This document shows positions 16,924 through 25,464 of a stretch of DNA of 64,000 bases, piece by piece. The position numbers and the translations under genes are program-made. Numbering within the stretch: the first letter of the stretch is position 1; each line of letters opens with the position of its first letter. This stretch comes from Lachnospiraceae bacterium (GTDB lineage: Bacteria; Bacillota; Clostridia; Lachnospirales; Lachnospiraceae): contig SVFF01000007.1 in NCBI GenBank assembly GCA_015057005.1, forward strand, positions 62,001 to 126,000, given 5' to 3'. The notes beneath the pieces were generated by a model. The model worked only from the letters and a program-made list of their open reading frames with translations. It searched no databases and was not told the DNA's origin.

Positions 16924-18927
16924 ATGAGAATTGCTTTAACAGGCAACCCCAATTCAGGTAAGACTACAATGTACAATGCCCTGACAGGCCGCAATGAAAA
17001 GGTTGGCAACTGGGCAGGCGTAACTGTTGAAAAGAAGGAACATCCTATCAAGAAGGCATATTATGCAGGAGAAGAGCAGTTGATCGCTGTTGACCTTCCC
17101 GGCGCATATTCCATGTCTCCCTTCACCAGTGAGGAGAGTGTTACAAGTTCCTATGTGAAGCAAGAGAATCCCGATGTTATCATCAACATCGTGGATGCCA
17201 CCAATTTAAGCCGTGGTCTTTTCTTCACTACACAGCTTTTAGAGCTGGGTATTCCGGTGGTAGTAGCCCTGAACAAGAGCGATGTAAATGAGAAGAAAGA
17301 GACCAAGATTGACGCCAAACTTCTGGCTGAGAAGCTGGGTTGCCCTGTAGTAAATACTGTGTCCACCTCTGCAGACGGCTTGAAAGAGGTAGTGGCAGCG
17401 GCAGTTGCCCGCGTAGGTACCGAGCAGAAGGCTGCTTATGTGCAGGCTGACATTGATCTGACTGATAAGAAGGCTGTAGAAGCAGCAGACCGCAAGCGTT
17501 TTGAGTATGTAAACGGTATTGTAAAAGCTGTTGAGACCCGTAAGGTACTGACCAGAAACAAGAACAAAGATGATAAGATTGATGCTGTTCTGACCAATAA
17601 GTGGCTTGGTATTCCTATTTTTGCAGTAGTTATGTGGCTGGTATTCCAGATTTCCCAGGCTTGGGTAGGTCCCTTTATTGCAGATACATTGGTGGCTTGG
17701 CTGGAAGGCTTCCAGGGCTGGGTAGGCGGTTTGATGGAGAATGCCTCTCCTCTGTTGTCCGCTCTGCTGGTAGACGGTATGATCGGTGGTGTGATCGCTG
17801 TTATCGGCTTCCTGCCTCTGGTTATGGTAATGTATTTCCTGATCGCGATCCTGGAAGACTGCGGTTATATGGCCCGTGTGGCAGTAGTGCTTGACCCTAT
17901 CTTCAAGAAAGTAGGTCTGTCCGGCAAGTCCGTAATTCCTTTTGTAATTACCATCGGTTGTGCGGTTCCCGGCGTTATGGCCAGCCGTACCATCCGTAAC
18001 GAGCGTGAGCGTCGTGCGACAGCAATGCTGGCACCTTTCATGCCCTGTGGTGCAAAGATCCCCGTAATTTCCCTGTTCGCAGGTGCATTCTTTGAGGATG
18101 CAGGCTGGGTGAGCACTCTGATGTACTTCTCCGGTATCGCGCTGATCTTCCTGGGAGCTCTGTTGATCAACAAGATCACAGGTTACAAAGCAAGAAAGTC
18201 CTTCTTCATCATTGAACTGCCCGAGTACAAGATTCCCAGTCTCTGGGGTGCATTTAAGTCCATGTGCAGCCGTGGTTGGGCGTACATAGTAAAAGCTGCT
18301 ACCATCATTCTGCTGTGCAACACTGCAGTACAGATCATGCAGACCTTCAACTGGAGATTACAGGTGGCTGAAACTGCCGATACCTCCATCCTTGCTTCTA
18401 TTGCAGGACCCTTCGCATACCTGTTGGTGCCCATCGTAGGTGTACTCAGCTGGCAGCTGGCTGCAGCAGCAGTAACCGGTTTCATCGCAAAGGAGAACGT
18501 AGTTGGTACTCTGGCTGTATGTTTCGTTGGACTTGAGAATCTGATCGATACTGAAGAGCTTGCTATGATGGAAGGTGCAGGCGCTGAGGTGGCAGGCGTT
18601 ATGGCTATCACCAAGATTGCAGCACTGGCATACCTGATGTTCAACCTTTACACACCTCCCTGCTTCGCCGCGATCGGCGCTATGAACGCTGAGATGAAGA
18701 GCAGCAAGTGGCTGTGGGGCGGCATCGGTCTTCAGCTGGGCGTTGGCTACACTGTAGCTTACTTCGTATACACCCTCGGTACTCTGTTTACCGCTCCTGC
18801 TTCCCTGAATGCAGGCGCTGCAATTGCAGGCCTGATCGCTGTGGCAGCAATGGTGGCAGTAGTAGTAATGCTGATCAACAAGACTGAAAAGAGCCTCAAG
18901 GCTGAGTATGCTCTGAAGAATAAATAA
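16924..18927 (+). CDS. feoB: Ferrous iron transporter FeoB
   Basis: Inner-membrane Fe2+ transporter of 667 residues. The N-terminal G-protein domain has G1 GNPNSGKT (7-14), the switch region VGNWAGVTVEKKE, G3 DLPGAYS and G4 NKSD. After a cytoplasmic linker come two Gate/nucleoside-recognition membrane blocks with a conserved cysteine in GCAVPGVMASRTI and another in FMPCGAKIPV. TAGGAGG precedes the ATG. It is followed closely by a small Cys-rich membrane protein that usually accompanies FeoB in Clostridia. Iron repression through the upstream palindromes is inferred. Confidence 0.97.
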   Translation: MRIALTGNPNSGKTTMYNALTGRNEKVGNWAGVTVEKKEHPIKKAYYAGEEQLIAVDLPGAYSMSPFTSEESVTSSYVKQENPDVIINIVDATNLSRGLFFTTQLLELGIPVVVALNKSDVNEKKETKIDAKLLAEKLGCPVVNTVSTSADGLKEVVAAAVARVGTEQKAAYVQADIDLTDKKAVEAADRKRFEYVNGIVKAVETRKVLTRNKNKDDKIDAVLTNKWLGIPIFAVVMWLVFQISQAWVGPFIADTLVAWLEGFQGWVGGLMENASPLLSALLVDGMIGGVIAVIGFLPLVMVMYFLIAILEDCGYMARVAVVLDPIFKKVGLSGKSVIPFVITIGCAVPGVMASRTIRNERERRATAMLAPFMPCGAKIPVISLFAGAFFEDAGWVSTLMYFSGIALIFLGALLINKITGYKARKSFFIIELPEYKIPSLWGAFKSMCSRGWAYIVKAATIILLCNTAVQIMQTFNWRLQVAETADTSILASIAGPFAYLLVPIVGVLSWQLAAAAVTGFIAKENVVGTLAVCFVGLENLIDTEELAMMEGAGAEVAGVMAITKIAALAYLMFNLYTPPCFAAIGAMNAEMKSSKWLWGGIGLQLGVGYTVAYFVYTLGTLFTAPASLNAGAAIAGLIAVAAMVAVVVMLINKTEKSLKAEYALKNK

Positions 18928-18966
18928 TTCGACAAAAAACGTCAAAAGTGGAAAGGGGAGTGTGAT

Positions 18967-19158
18967 ATGGGAAGTGTAATGGCGAATATCGTAATCATTG
19001 TAATTGTTCTGGCTGTTGTAGGTGCGATACTTCTTTATCTGTACCGGGCGAAAAAGCGCGGTGAGACCTGTATCGGATGTCCCTATGCCAAACAGTGCGG
19101 CGGCAAATGCAGCGGTTCCGGCAACGGTTCCTGCAGCTGCAGCGGCAGTCAGAAATAA
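18967..19158 (+). CDS. FeoB-associated Cys-rich membrane protein
   Basis: Peptide of 63 residues: one N-terminal transmembrane helix (about 7-27, IVIIVIVLAVVGAILLYLY), then Arg/Lys and a Cys/Gly/Ser tail with seven cysteines (CIGCPYAKQCGGKC..CSC). This is the layout of the FeoB-associated Cys-rich membrane proteins found beside feoB in Firmicutes. It may pass or sense Fe2+ at the transporter, but that role is not established. It lies 39 bases after feoB with an AAAGGGGAG ribosome site. Confidence 0.88.
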   Translation: MGSVMANIVIIVIVLAVVGAILLYLYRAKKRGETCIGCPYAKQCGGKCSGSGNGSCSCSGSQK

Positions 19159-19180
19159 CTTTAACACATACAAACTTCAT

Positions 19181-19223
19181 TCAACGGGGGGACGCGTACC
19201 GGCAGGTCGCGTCCCCCCGTTGA
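19181..19223. repeat. Long GC-rich perfect hairpin between Feo accessory genes
   Basis: A 16-bp perfect stem (19181-19196 against 19208-19223) with an 11-nt loop that itself contains ACC-GGCA-GGT. There is no T-run on either strand, so it is not a standard intrinsic terminator. It may be an mRNA stabiliser or processing site, or a palindromic dispersed repeat. Confidence 0.85.
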
Positions 19224-19260
19224 TATGAGGTGAGTTGAAAGATAATATTGTGGAGGTAGT

Positions 19261-19632
19261 ATGATGGAAAACGCAATTATTGTTGGAATACTTATTATCG
19301 TTGGTTTTATTGCCATCCGCTCTACGGTAAAGCATTTTCAGGGAAAAAGAGGCTGCTGCGGAGGCGGAAATTATAAACCCAGAAAGAAAAAGCTTTCCTG
19401 CGTGATCGCCCAAAAGACTTTTCGGGTGGAAGGAATGCACTGTGAGAAGTGCAAAGCCAGAGTGGAAGAAATTGTGAATGACATCAAGGGTGTTGCGGGC
19501 AAAGCAGACTTGAAAAAGGGAGAACTGACGGTGTCCTACAGTGAGGAAGTGTCTGATGAACTGATCAAGGCCAGGATCGAAAGGGCAGGATATACCGTGA
19601 CAGAAATTTGGAATGCTGATTCTGCACGCTGA
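19261..19632 (+). CDS. Membrane-anchored heavy-metal-associated (HMA) domain protein
   Basis: Protein of 123 residues. A single N-terminal helix (IIVGILIIVGFIAIRS) and a Lys-rich GCCGGG segment resemble the FeoB-associated Cys-rich proteins. Residues about 50-118 form an HMA domain with GMHCEKC (the GMxCxxC metal site) and the usual beta-alpha-beta pattern. It looks like a fusion of the Feo accessory anchor with a soft-metal chaperone domain. The second in-frame ATG (19264) is 7 bases from GGAGG and may be the true start. Probably part of the Feo transcript, but the hairpin at 19181-19223 lies between. Confidence 0.82.
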   Translation: MMENAIIVGILIIVGFIAIRSTVKHFQGKRGCCGGGNYKPRKKKLSCVIAQKTFRVEGMHCEKCKARVEEIVNDIKGVAGKADLKKGELTVSYSEEVSDELIKARIERAGYTVTEIWNADSAR

Positions 19633-19646
19633 TTCTTTTTTCTGAG

Positions 19647-19675
19647 TTGTCCCCCTCTGTTTTTTGTGCTATTCT
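19647..19675 (+). promoter_or_regulatory. Probable promoter of the GH95-like gene
   Basis: TTGTCC at 19647-19652, 17-base spacer, TATTCT at 19670-19675, 41 bases before the start codon at 19717. Confidence 0.5.
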
Positions 19676-19716
19676 CAAAGTAGTAAAAAGAAGATCCAAT
19701 ACGGAGGATGACAGAG

Positions 19717-21858
19717 ATGAAAGACTATAGGAGTTTGTTTCAAGAGTACGATTTTTATTATGATCAAGCCATGAAAAACGGTATGCAGTCCATCCCTCTG
19801 GGCAACGGTGAAATGGGAGTCAATGTCTGGGTGGAAGAGAGCGGCATTGTAAAAATACTACTGTCCAGAACGGATGCCTGGAGTGAGATATACAGACTGT
19901 TGAAGGTGGGACTTTTGGAACTGAAGGTTACCCCTAGTCCTTTTGAAAAAGAGGTGCATGTACACTTTTCCCTTTATGATGCGGCGCTTTATATTACGGC
20001 GCCCGGGGTTACGGTGAGAATCTTTGCCGATGCCAATGCGCCGGCTATCAGACTTGTTGTGCAAGTGGATAAGGAAACTTCTGAACAGGAATTTCACGGA
20101 GAAGAAATTTCGGCGGAGCTTGTCAGCGTGAATTACAGAGCGGAAGAGTTCGATCCGGGTTCTGATTTCAGTAACTATCATATGCAGGAATCACTGTCTC
20201 CCGGCGCAAAACGGAAAAGTGGCCCCGTCTCTCATGTGGAAGGTGCCGATATGAATTTTGAAGACGCCGGAATCTTTGGTCAGTATCATTATAATGAGCA
20301 TAGCTGTTATCAGTTTACCATGGAGCATCAGCATCTGGCTGAATTTGCCGGGGAGATGGAAGATCCTTTCCTGCACCGGATTTTTGGTTACGGTGTATTG
20401 GATGAGAAGAATACTGATAGTGAGCTGGTATATACAGCCTCTATCTTTACCGCTACACTTCCTTCCTCCACACCGGATGAATGGAAGCTGCATATGCTGC
20501 AACTGGCAGAGCAATATGGTGCGGAACAGGCAGAGAACTTTGAAGCCCATAAGGCTGCCTGGCATGAGAAGTGGGCCAAGTCCTATGTGCTCTGTCCTAA
20601 AGACAGCGAGGGATTTTTATTTGCCAAAGGATTTTTGTATCAGCGTTATATGAACCTCTGTGCCGGAAAAGGCGCTTATCCCATTAAGTTCAATGGTTCT
20701 ATTTTTACCGCCGATGAGATGGAAGGGCATCCCGGCAATTATGACGCCCGCCGTTGGGGAGCGCCTTATTGGATCCAGAACACCAGACTGATTTATTGGG
20801 GAATGCTGGAGAGCGGTGATTATGATCTGATGAAGCCTTTCTTTAAAATGTATTTGGATGTGATGCCCATCTGTAAGGGCAGAGTACGGAAGTATTATAA
20901 CCATCGTGGCATGTTGTTACCGGAAACCATGACCTGTTTTGGTACTTCGACCAATAGAGACTATGGTTTTATACAGGAGAATGGCGTGCGTGCAGCTTAC
21001 GGTGTAGAGTCTCATCTGCCGGGAGATAACCCATGCAGATACATTCGCTGGCATTACAACGGTATGGTGGAAATAGCATATCTGATGCTCCGCTATGTGG
21101 AAAAATCCGGCTACAGGGAACAGCTGGCAGATTTTCTTGCCTTTACAAAAGAAGTGCTGTTATTCTTCAGAGATCACTTTGAAGTGTACGATGGTAAGCT
21201 TTTAATGACACCGGTCAGCAGTCTGGAGACCTGGCAGTATTGTGTCAATGATACTCCGGATATCGCCGGTATTATGGCAGTAAATGCTGCTGTCCGGGCA
21301 TGCGGGGCTGCAGATGAGGAGCTGCTTTCTCTCTGTGAAGAGATGGACAGATTGCTTCCTGCGCTTCCCATGGATGAAGCAGAGGGCAAGAAAGTGATCG
21401 CTCCCTGTGAACAGAAGATCGACAAAAAGATGCGCAATGTGGAAAATCCTGAGCTCTATACGGTATTTCCCTATTATCTCTATGGTCTTGATAAGCCTGA
21501 CCTGCAGTTGGCAATCGACACCTACCATGCACGTATCAAGCGCTTGGGCAAAGGCTGGAGCCAGGACCCTGTGCAGGCAGCACTTCTGGGTCTGACGGAA
21601 GAAGCGGCAGAGCACCTGAAACAAAGGATTCCCGCGGTGGACGAGCGTGCCATTTTCCCTGCATTCTGGGGCCCTAATTATGATGAGACACCGGATCAGG
21701 ACCATGGCAACAATATCCTGCTGTGCGTAGCGGCAATGCTTTACCAGGAAGGCAGAATGCTTCCTGCCTGGCCAAAAGACTGGGATGTAAGCTTCAGACT
21801 GCCCGATGGAAAAGGCGGTTTTGTGGCTGTGGATTATGAAAAGGGAGAAGTGAAGTAA
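19717..21858 (+). CDS. GH95-like / DUF5703-type putative glycoside hydrolase
   Basis: Protein of 713 residues. The N-terminal half is beta-rich and begins with a MPLGNG-like segment (SIPLGNGEMGVNVW, ILLSRTDAWSE), the hallmark of GH95-type and DUF5703 proteins. The C-terminal half is an (alpha/alpha)6 toroid with KFNGSIFT..NYDARRWGAPYWIQNTR, similar to the GH95 N-G-x-Q/W-x-W region. No signal peptide. GH95 enzymes act on alpha-L-fucosides or galactosides; the substrate here is unknown. GGAGG touches an upstream ATG (19708), so the ATG at 19717 with 9-base spacing is the start. Own promoter and terminator. Confidence 0.75.
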   Translation: MKDYRSLFQEYDFYYDQAMKNGMQSIPLGNGEMGVNVWVEESGIVKILLSRTDAWSEIYRLLKVGLLELKVTPSPFEKEVHVHFSLYDAALYITAPGVTVRIFADANAPAIRLVVQVDKETSEQEFHGEEISAELVSVNYRAEEFDPGSDFSNYHMQESLSPGAKRKSGPVSHVEGADMNFEDAGIFGQYHYNEHSCYQFTMEHQHLAEFAGEMEDPFLHRIFGYGVLDEKNTDSELVYTASIFTATLPSSTPDEWKLHMLQLAEQYGAEQAENFEAHKAAWHEKWAKSYVLCPKDSEGFLFAKGFLYQRYMNLCAGKGAYPIKFNGSIFTADEMEGHPGNYDARRWGAPYWIQNTRLIYWGMLESGDYDLMKPFFKMYLDVMPICKGRVRKYYNHRGMLLPETMTCFGTSTNRDYGFIQENGVRAAYGVESHLPGDNPCRYIRWHYNGMVEIAYLMLRYVEKSGYREQLADFLAFTKEVLLFFRDHFEVYDGKLLMTPVSSLETWQYCVNDTPDIAGIMAVNAAVRACGAADEELLSLCEEMDRLLPALPMDEAEGKKVIAPCEQKIDKKMRNVENPELYTVFPYYLYGLDKPDLQLAIDTYHARIKRLGKGWSQDPVQAALLGLTEEAAEHLKQRIPAVDERAIFPAFWGPNYDETPDQDHGNNILLCVAAMLYQEGRMLPAWPKDWDVSFRLPDGKGGFVAVDYEKGEVK

Positions 21859-21920
21859 AGGGTACGTAATCTGAGAGTACCTGATTTTAAAAGTACATGC
21901 GTCATGGGACGCAGTGGGAG

Positions 21921-21950
21921 AGGCTGTCCATCAGGGCAGCCTTTTATTTG
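21921..21950 (+). terminator. Rho-independent terminator
   Basis: Stem AGGCTGTCC / GGGCAGCCT with an ATCA loop (21921-21942), followed by TTTTATTT, downstream of the GH95-like gene. Confidence 0.85.
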
Positions 21951-21973
21951 TATACAAATAGCTGGCTTTATAC

Positions 21974-22560
21974 CTATCTGGCGTACGAAACCGCTGAAAA
22001 CGAGGATTTCGTCTGCCATATAAGCTTTGAAAAGTATCTATCTGGCGTACGAAACCGCTGAAAACGAGGATTTCGTCCGTCATATAAGCTTTGAAAAGTA
22101 TCTATCTGGCGTACGAAACCGCTGAAAACGAGGATTTCGTCTGCCATATAAGCTTTGAAAAGTATCTATCTGGCGTATGAAACCACTGAAAACGAGGATT
22201 TCGTCCGTCATATAAGCTTTGAAAAGTATCTATCTGGCGTACGAAACCGCTGAAAACGAGGATTTCGTCTGTCATATAAGCTTTGAAAAGTATCTATCTG
22301 GCGTACGAAACCGCTGAAAACGAGGATTTCGTCTGCCATATAAGCTTTGAAAAGTATCTATCTGGCGTATGAAACCACTGAAAACGAGGATTTCGTCCGT
22401 CATATGGGCTTAAAAAAGCATCTTTCGGGCATACGAAGTCACCTAAAAATAAAAAATCGTCCGCTTTATAAGTTTTGAAAAGGGTCTTTCAGGCATACGA
22501 AATCCCAGGGAATGAGAAATAGGTCTGCCTCGTAAGCTGTACGAAAGAGTATTTTAGATA
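21974..22560. repeat. Tandem array of a 64-bp unit (7 near-perfect plus about 3 decayed copies)
   Basis: Units begin at 21974, 22038, 22102, 22166, 22230, 22294 and 22358, always 64 bases apart; decayed copies follow at 22422, 22486 and about 22550. Each unit holds ACGAAACC...GGATTTCGT, a 6-8 bp hairpin. Copies differ at only a few sites (GTACG/GTATG, CCGCTG/CCACTG, CTGCC/CCGTC/CTGTC). Copies 3-4 and 6-7 share the same variant pair, a sign of block duplication. The unit is not a multiple of 3 and has no long open frame. It fills most of the 825-base gap between 21859 and 22683. Confidence 0.95.
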
Positions 22561-22683
22561 GACGAGTATATAAAAATACAAAAAACACGTGCGCTTGTAC
22601 TTTTTTTGCTTGCTTCGGAATATATATTTAGAAGACATCCTATTCTTGGGGGATAAATCTAATCATATAAGAAGGAGGGTTAC

Positions 22684-24429
22684 ATGCGAACACAATTTTT
22701 GAAACCAAAATTTCTGAAGCTTACAGGCGGCCTTATGGCAGCAGCGATGTTACTGGCCGGTTGTGGGATGCAGACCGCTACAGATTCCGGGGGGACATCT
22801 GGTGTCGGAAAAGATACGAATGCCGGGGAACAGACGGCTGGGGGAAATGGAGCCGGAAAAGAAAATACAGATGGGGAGGCCGGCCAGGAGGGGGAGACAG
22901 CAATTGGTAGTATCAGTTATCCTTTAAACAGTGATAAAATCATCAGCTGGTATGCCGAAGGCGGCTTAAATCCTCATGAAAAGTTTGTAGATGCTTCTGA
23001 GTCTCCCTTCCATGTGGGATTGTCAGAGCAATTGGGGGTGGATATTGAATGGGTATTTCCTACCACCGGTGCCAATGGAGGTACTTTTACCACCACGCTT
23101 TTGGCCGATCCGGGGAGTTTACCCAATATTATGCAGGTCTATTGGATGAACAATGCAAATCAGTATCTGACTGACGAGATCATCTGGGATCTGACGGATT
23201 ATATCCAGGAGTATGCGCCGGATTATTACGCATGGCTGCAGTCTAACCCGACCTATGATAGAGCTATGAAGACGGATGCGGGCCAGTATTATGCTTTTGG
23301 ATTTTTCAGGGAAGACGGCGGTTGGAATGACAGTTACTTAGGGCCGGTGGTGCGTCAGGACTGGCTGGAAGAATGTGGATTGGAGATTCCCACAACCATC
23401 TCCGAATTTGAAAATGTGATCAAAGTCTTCAACGAGAAATATGGGGCAACTTTCAATGCTTCCAACACCAGATACCGAGAGCAGGGCCTTGCAGGAGCAT
23501 TTGGTTCCAACGGCAATTATGCGCTGAATAATGGCTGGTATGTAGAGGATGGCAAAGTGGGTTTAAGCCAGGCAGAAGAAGGATGGCATGCCCATGTAAG
23601 CTGGCAGAACAAGCTCTGGGAAGCAGGTCTCATGGATCAGGATATTCTCACAGAGGATGATACCACCATCAAAGACAAGATCCACAATGACAAGTGCGGC
23701 ATTTCCATTACCTCTATGGGCCAGATGAACAACTGGAATCTGGAACGGGAAGCATCAGGGAAAGACCCTGTATGGATCGGAATTCCCAATCCCACCTCAG
23801 ATGACGGTGAGATTTTCTCCATTTTTGGAGGCCCCGGCATTGGTATTCATACAGTGGTCATTACTACCACAGCAGATGAAGAGACTATGAAGCTTTGCCT
23901 TCAGATGTTGAATTATGCTTACACCGAAGAAGGTTCTCTGTATTGGAATTACGGTAAAGAGGGCGTTTCCTGGGAATATGACGCGGAGGGCGTTCCTGCC
24001 TTTACTGCTCTTGTAACAGAGGATACCGATACCGATCCAATGACCAAGTATAATGGCCTGACCTGGGGGGCCTGCGGAATCCAGGCAACCAATCTGCTGT
24101 ACCTGAAAAACAGCCGGGCGGCTATCGAAGCAAATGATACTTGGTATTATGTATATCCCGATGATGAAGCCAAAAATCTGGCTGTAACTAGTGAATGGAA
24201 ATGGCCGGTAGGCGTGACTTTCACCACCGAAGAAGCGGACGAATTGGATGAGATCGCCCAGAATCTTCCTACATTTGTGGAGGAAAGTTATGCAGCATTT
24301 TTGACAGGTTCAAAGGATATTGATGATGACACTGTGTGGAATCAGTATATTTCCGATCTGGAATCCTATAGTCTTAGCAGAATTCTGGAAATCCGTCAGG
24401 ATTGCTATGACCGATATCTTGCAAGATGA
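22684..24429 (+). CDS. ABC importer substrate-binding lipoprotein (oligosaccharide type)
   Basis: Protein of 581 residues with a lipoprotein signal peptide: positive N-terminus, hydrophobic core and lipobox LLAGC with Cys27. A Gly/Thr/Asn/Glu-rich linker follows, then a family-1 extracellular binding domain of the long LplA/YtcQ type used with LplB/LplC permeases. It should sit on the outer face of the membrane and deliver oligosaccharides. AAGGAGGG lies before the ATG. It overlaps the next gene by four bases (ATGA). It is the closest gene downstream of the 64-bp array. Confidence 0.9.
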   Translation: MRTQFLKPKFLKLTGGLMAAAMLLAGCGMQTATDSGGTSGVGKDTNAGEQTAGGNGAGKENTDGEAGQEGETAIGSISYPLNSDKIISWYAEGGLNPHEKFVDASESPFHVGLSEQLGVDIEWVFPTTGANGGTFTTTLLADPGSLPNIMQVYWMNNANQYLTDEIIWDLTDYIQEYAPDYYAWLQSNPTYDRAMKTDAGQYYAFGFFREDGGWNDSYLGPVVRQDWLEECGLEIPTTISEFENVIKVFNEKYGATFNASNTRYREQGLAGAFGSNGNYALNNGWYVEDGKVGLSQAEEGWHAHVSWQNKLWEAGLMDQDILTEDDTTIKDKIHNDKCGISITSMGQMNNWNLEREASGKDPVWIGIPNPTSDDGEIFSIFGGPGIGIHTVVITTTADEETMKLCLQMLNYAYTEEGSLYWNYGKEGVSWEYDAEGVPAFTALVTEDTDTDPMTKYNGLTWGACGIQATNLLYLKNSRAAIEANDTWYYVYPDDEAKNLAVTSEWKWPVGVTFTTEEADELDEIAQNLPTFVEESYAAFLTGSKDIDDDTVWNQYISDLESYSLSRILEIRQDCYDRYLAR

Positions 24430-25361
24430 TGACGCGTTCGTTTACTCAAAGGCTTCAGCGGGACTGGAGCCTTAACAAGTGGAAATATCTCATGATCCTT
24501 CCGGTGCTCATCTATCTGGCCTTGTTCAGCTACAAACCAATGTACGGTTTGATTATAGCGTTCAAGGATTTCAAGATTACCAGAGGGATTATGGGATCTT
24601 CCTGGGCGGATCCCTGGTATAAATGGTTTGCCAATTTTGTGACAGACCCTTATTTCCCCAGAGTGATCAAAAATACATTTCTCTTAAGCGGACTGACTAT
24701 TTTGTTTGGTTTTCCGGCACCTATTATTCTGGCACTGTTGATCAATGAGGTGCGCAACAAAAGTTTTAAGAGGACCGTACAGACCATTACCTATATGCCT
24801 TATTTCATTTCGCTGGTGGTATTGTGTGCCATGATAAAGGTGTTTTCTATGCAGGATGGACTGTTTTCTCAGATTGCCAATTCATTTGGAGGGGCATCCC
24901 AAAACTATCTGGCCAATCCCCGGTATTTCAGGGTAATCTACGTGCTGTCGGACATATGGCAGAGGGTGGGCTGGGACTCCATCATTTATCTGGCGGCCCT
25001 TTCCGCCATCGACCAGGAGCAGTACGAGGCTGCAAAGGTAGATGGTGCCAATCGGTTCAAGCAAATGATCTACATCACCTTGCCGGGCTTGCTGCCTACC
25101 ATTATGATCTTGTTTATTCTGCGGATGGGAAGTATTTTGAATGTTGGATATGAAAAGATACTGTTGCTTTACAATGCCACCACCTATGATGTGGCGGACG
25201 TAATTTCCACCTATACTTACAGGCTTTCCTTCCCCACCAGCGGGTCTCCCATGTACTCCAAGTCCACCGCCATCGGTCTGTTCAATACGCTGATCAATAT
25301 TGTGTTTTTGCTGTTGACCAATGCCATCAGTAAAAAAACAACGGATTCGGGACTATTCTAA
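24426..25361 (+). CDS. ABC sugar permease 1 (LplB type)
   Basis: Membrane protein of 311 residues with six predicted helices, MalF-like family. The ABC-ATPase coupling loop is visible as EAAKVDGANRFKQMIYITLPGL near residue 200. The N-terminus (WSLNKWKYLMILPVLIYLALFSYKPMYG) is typical of LplB-type polysaccharide permeases. Its start overlaps the stop of the binding protein gene, so translation is probably coupled. No ATPase gene is adjacent; a shared MsmX/MsmK-type ATPase elsewhere is expected. Confidence 0.93.
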   Translation: MMTRSFTQRLQRDWSLNKWKYLMILPVLIYLALFSYKPMYGLIIAFKDFKITRGIMGSSWADPWYKWFANFVTDPYFPRVIKNTFLLSGLTILFGFPAPIILALLINEVRNKSFKRTVQTITYMPYFISLVVLCAMIKVFSMQDGLFSQIANSFGGASQNYLANPRYFRVIYVLSDIWQRVGWDSIIYLAALSAIDQEQYEAAKVDGANRFKQMIYITLPGLLPTIMILFILRMGSILNVGYEKILLLYNATTYDVADVISTYTYRLSFPTSGSPMYSKSTAIGLFNTLINIVFLLLTNAISKKTTDSGLF

Positions 25362-25464
25362 TCGAAATATTTAGATGGTATTGAGTGATTGGAAGTAATG
25401 GAATTGAGGAAGTGGGAACTGTGTGAAGGAAATGCGGCAATGGATGCCGGAAAGGGAAGCGCGT

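Noticed and set aside
21974..22560. CRISPR array
   Set aside because: The whole 64-bp unit is conserved with only scattered base changes. There are no unique spacers and no cas genes nearby.
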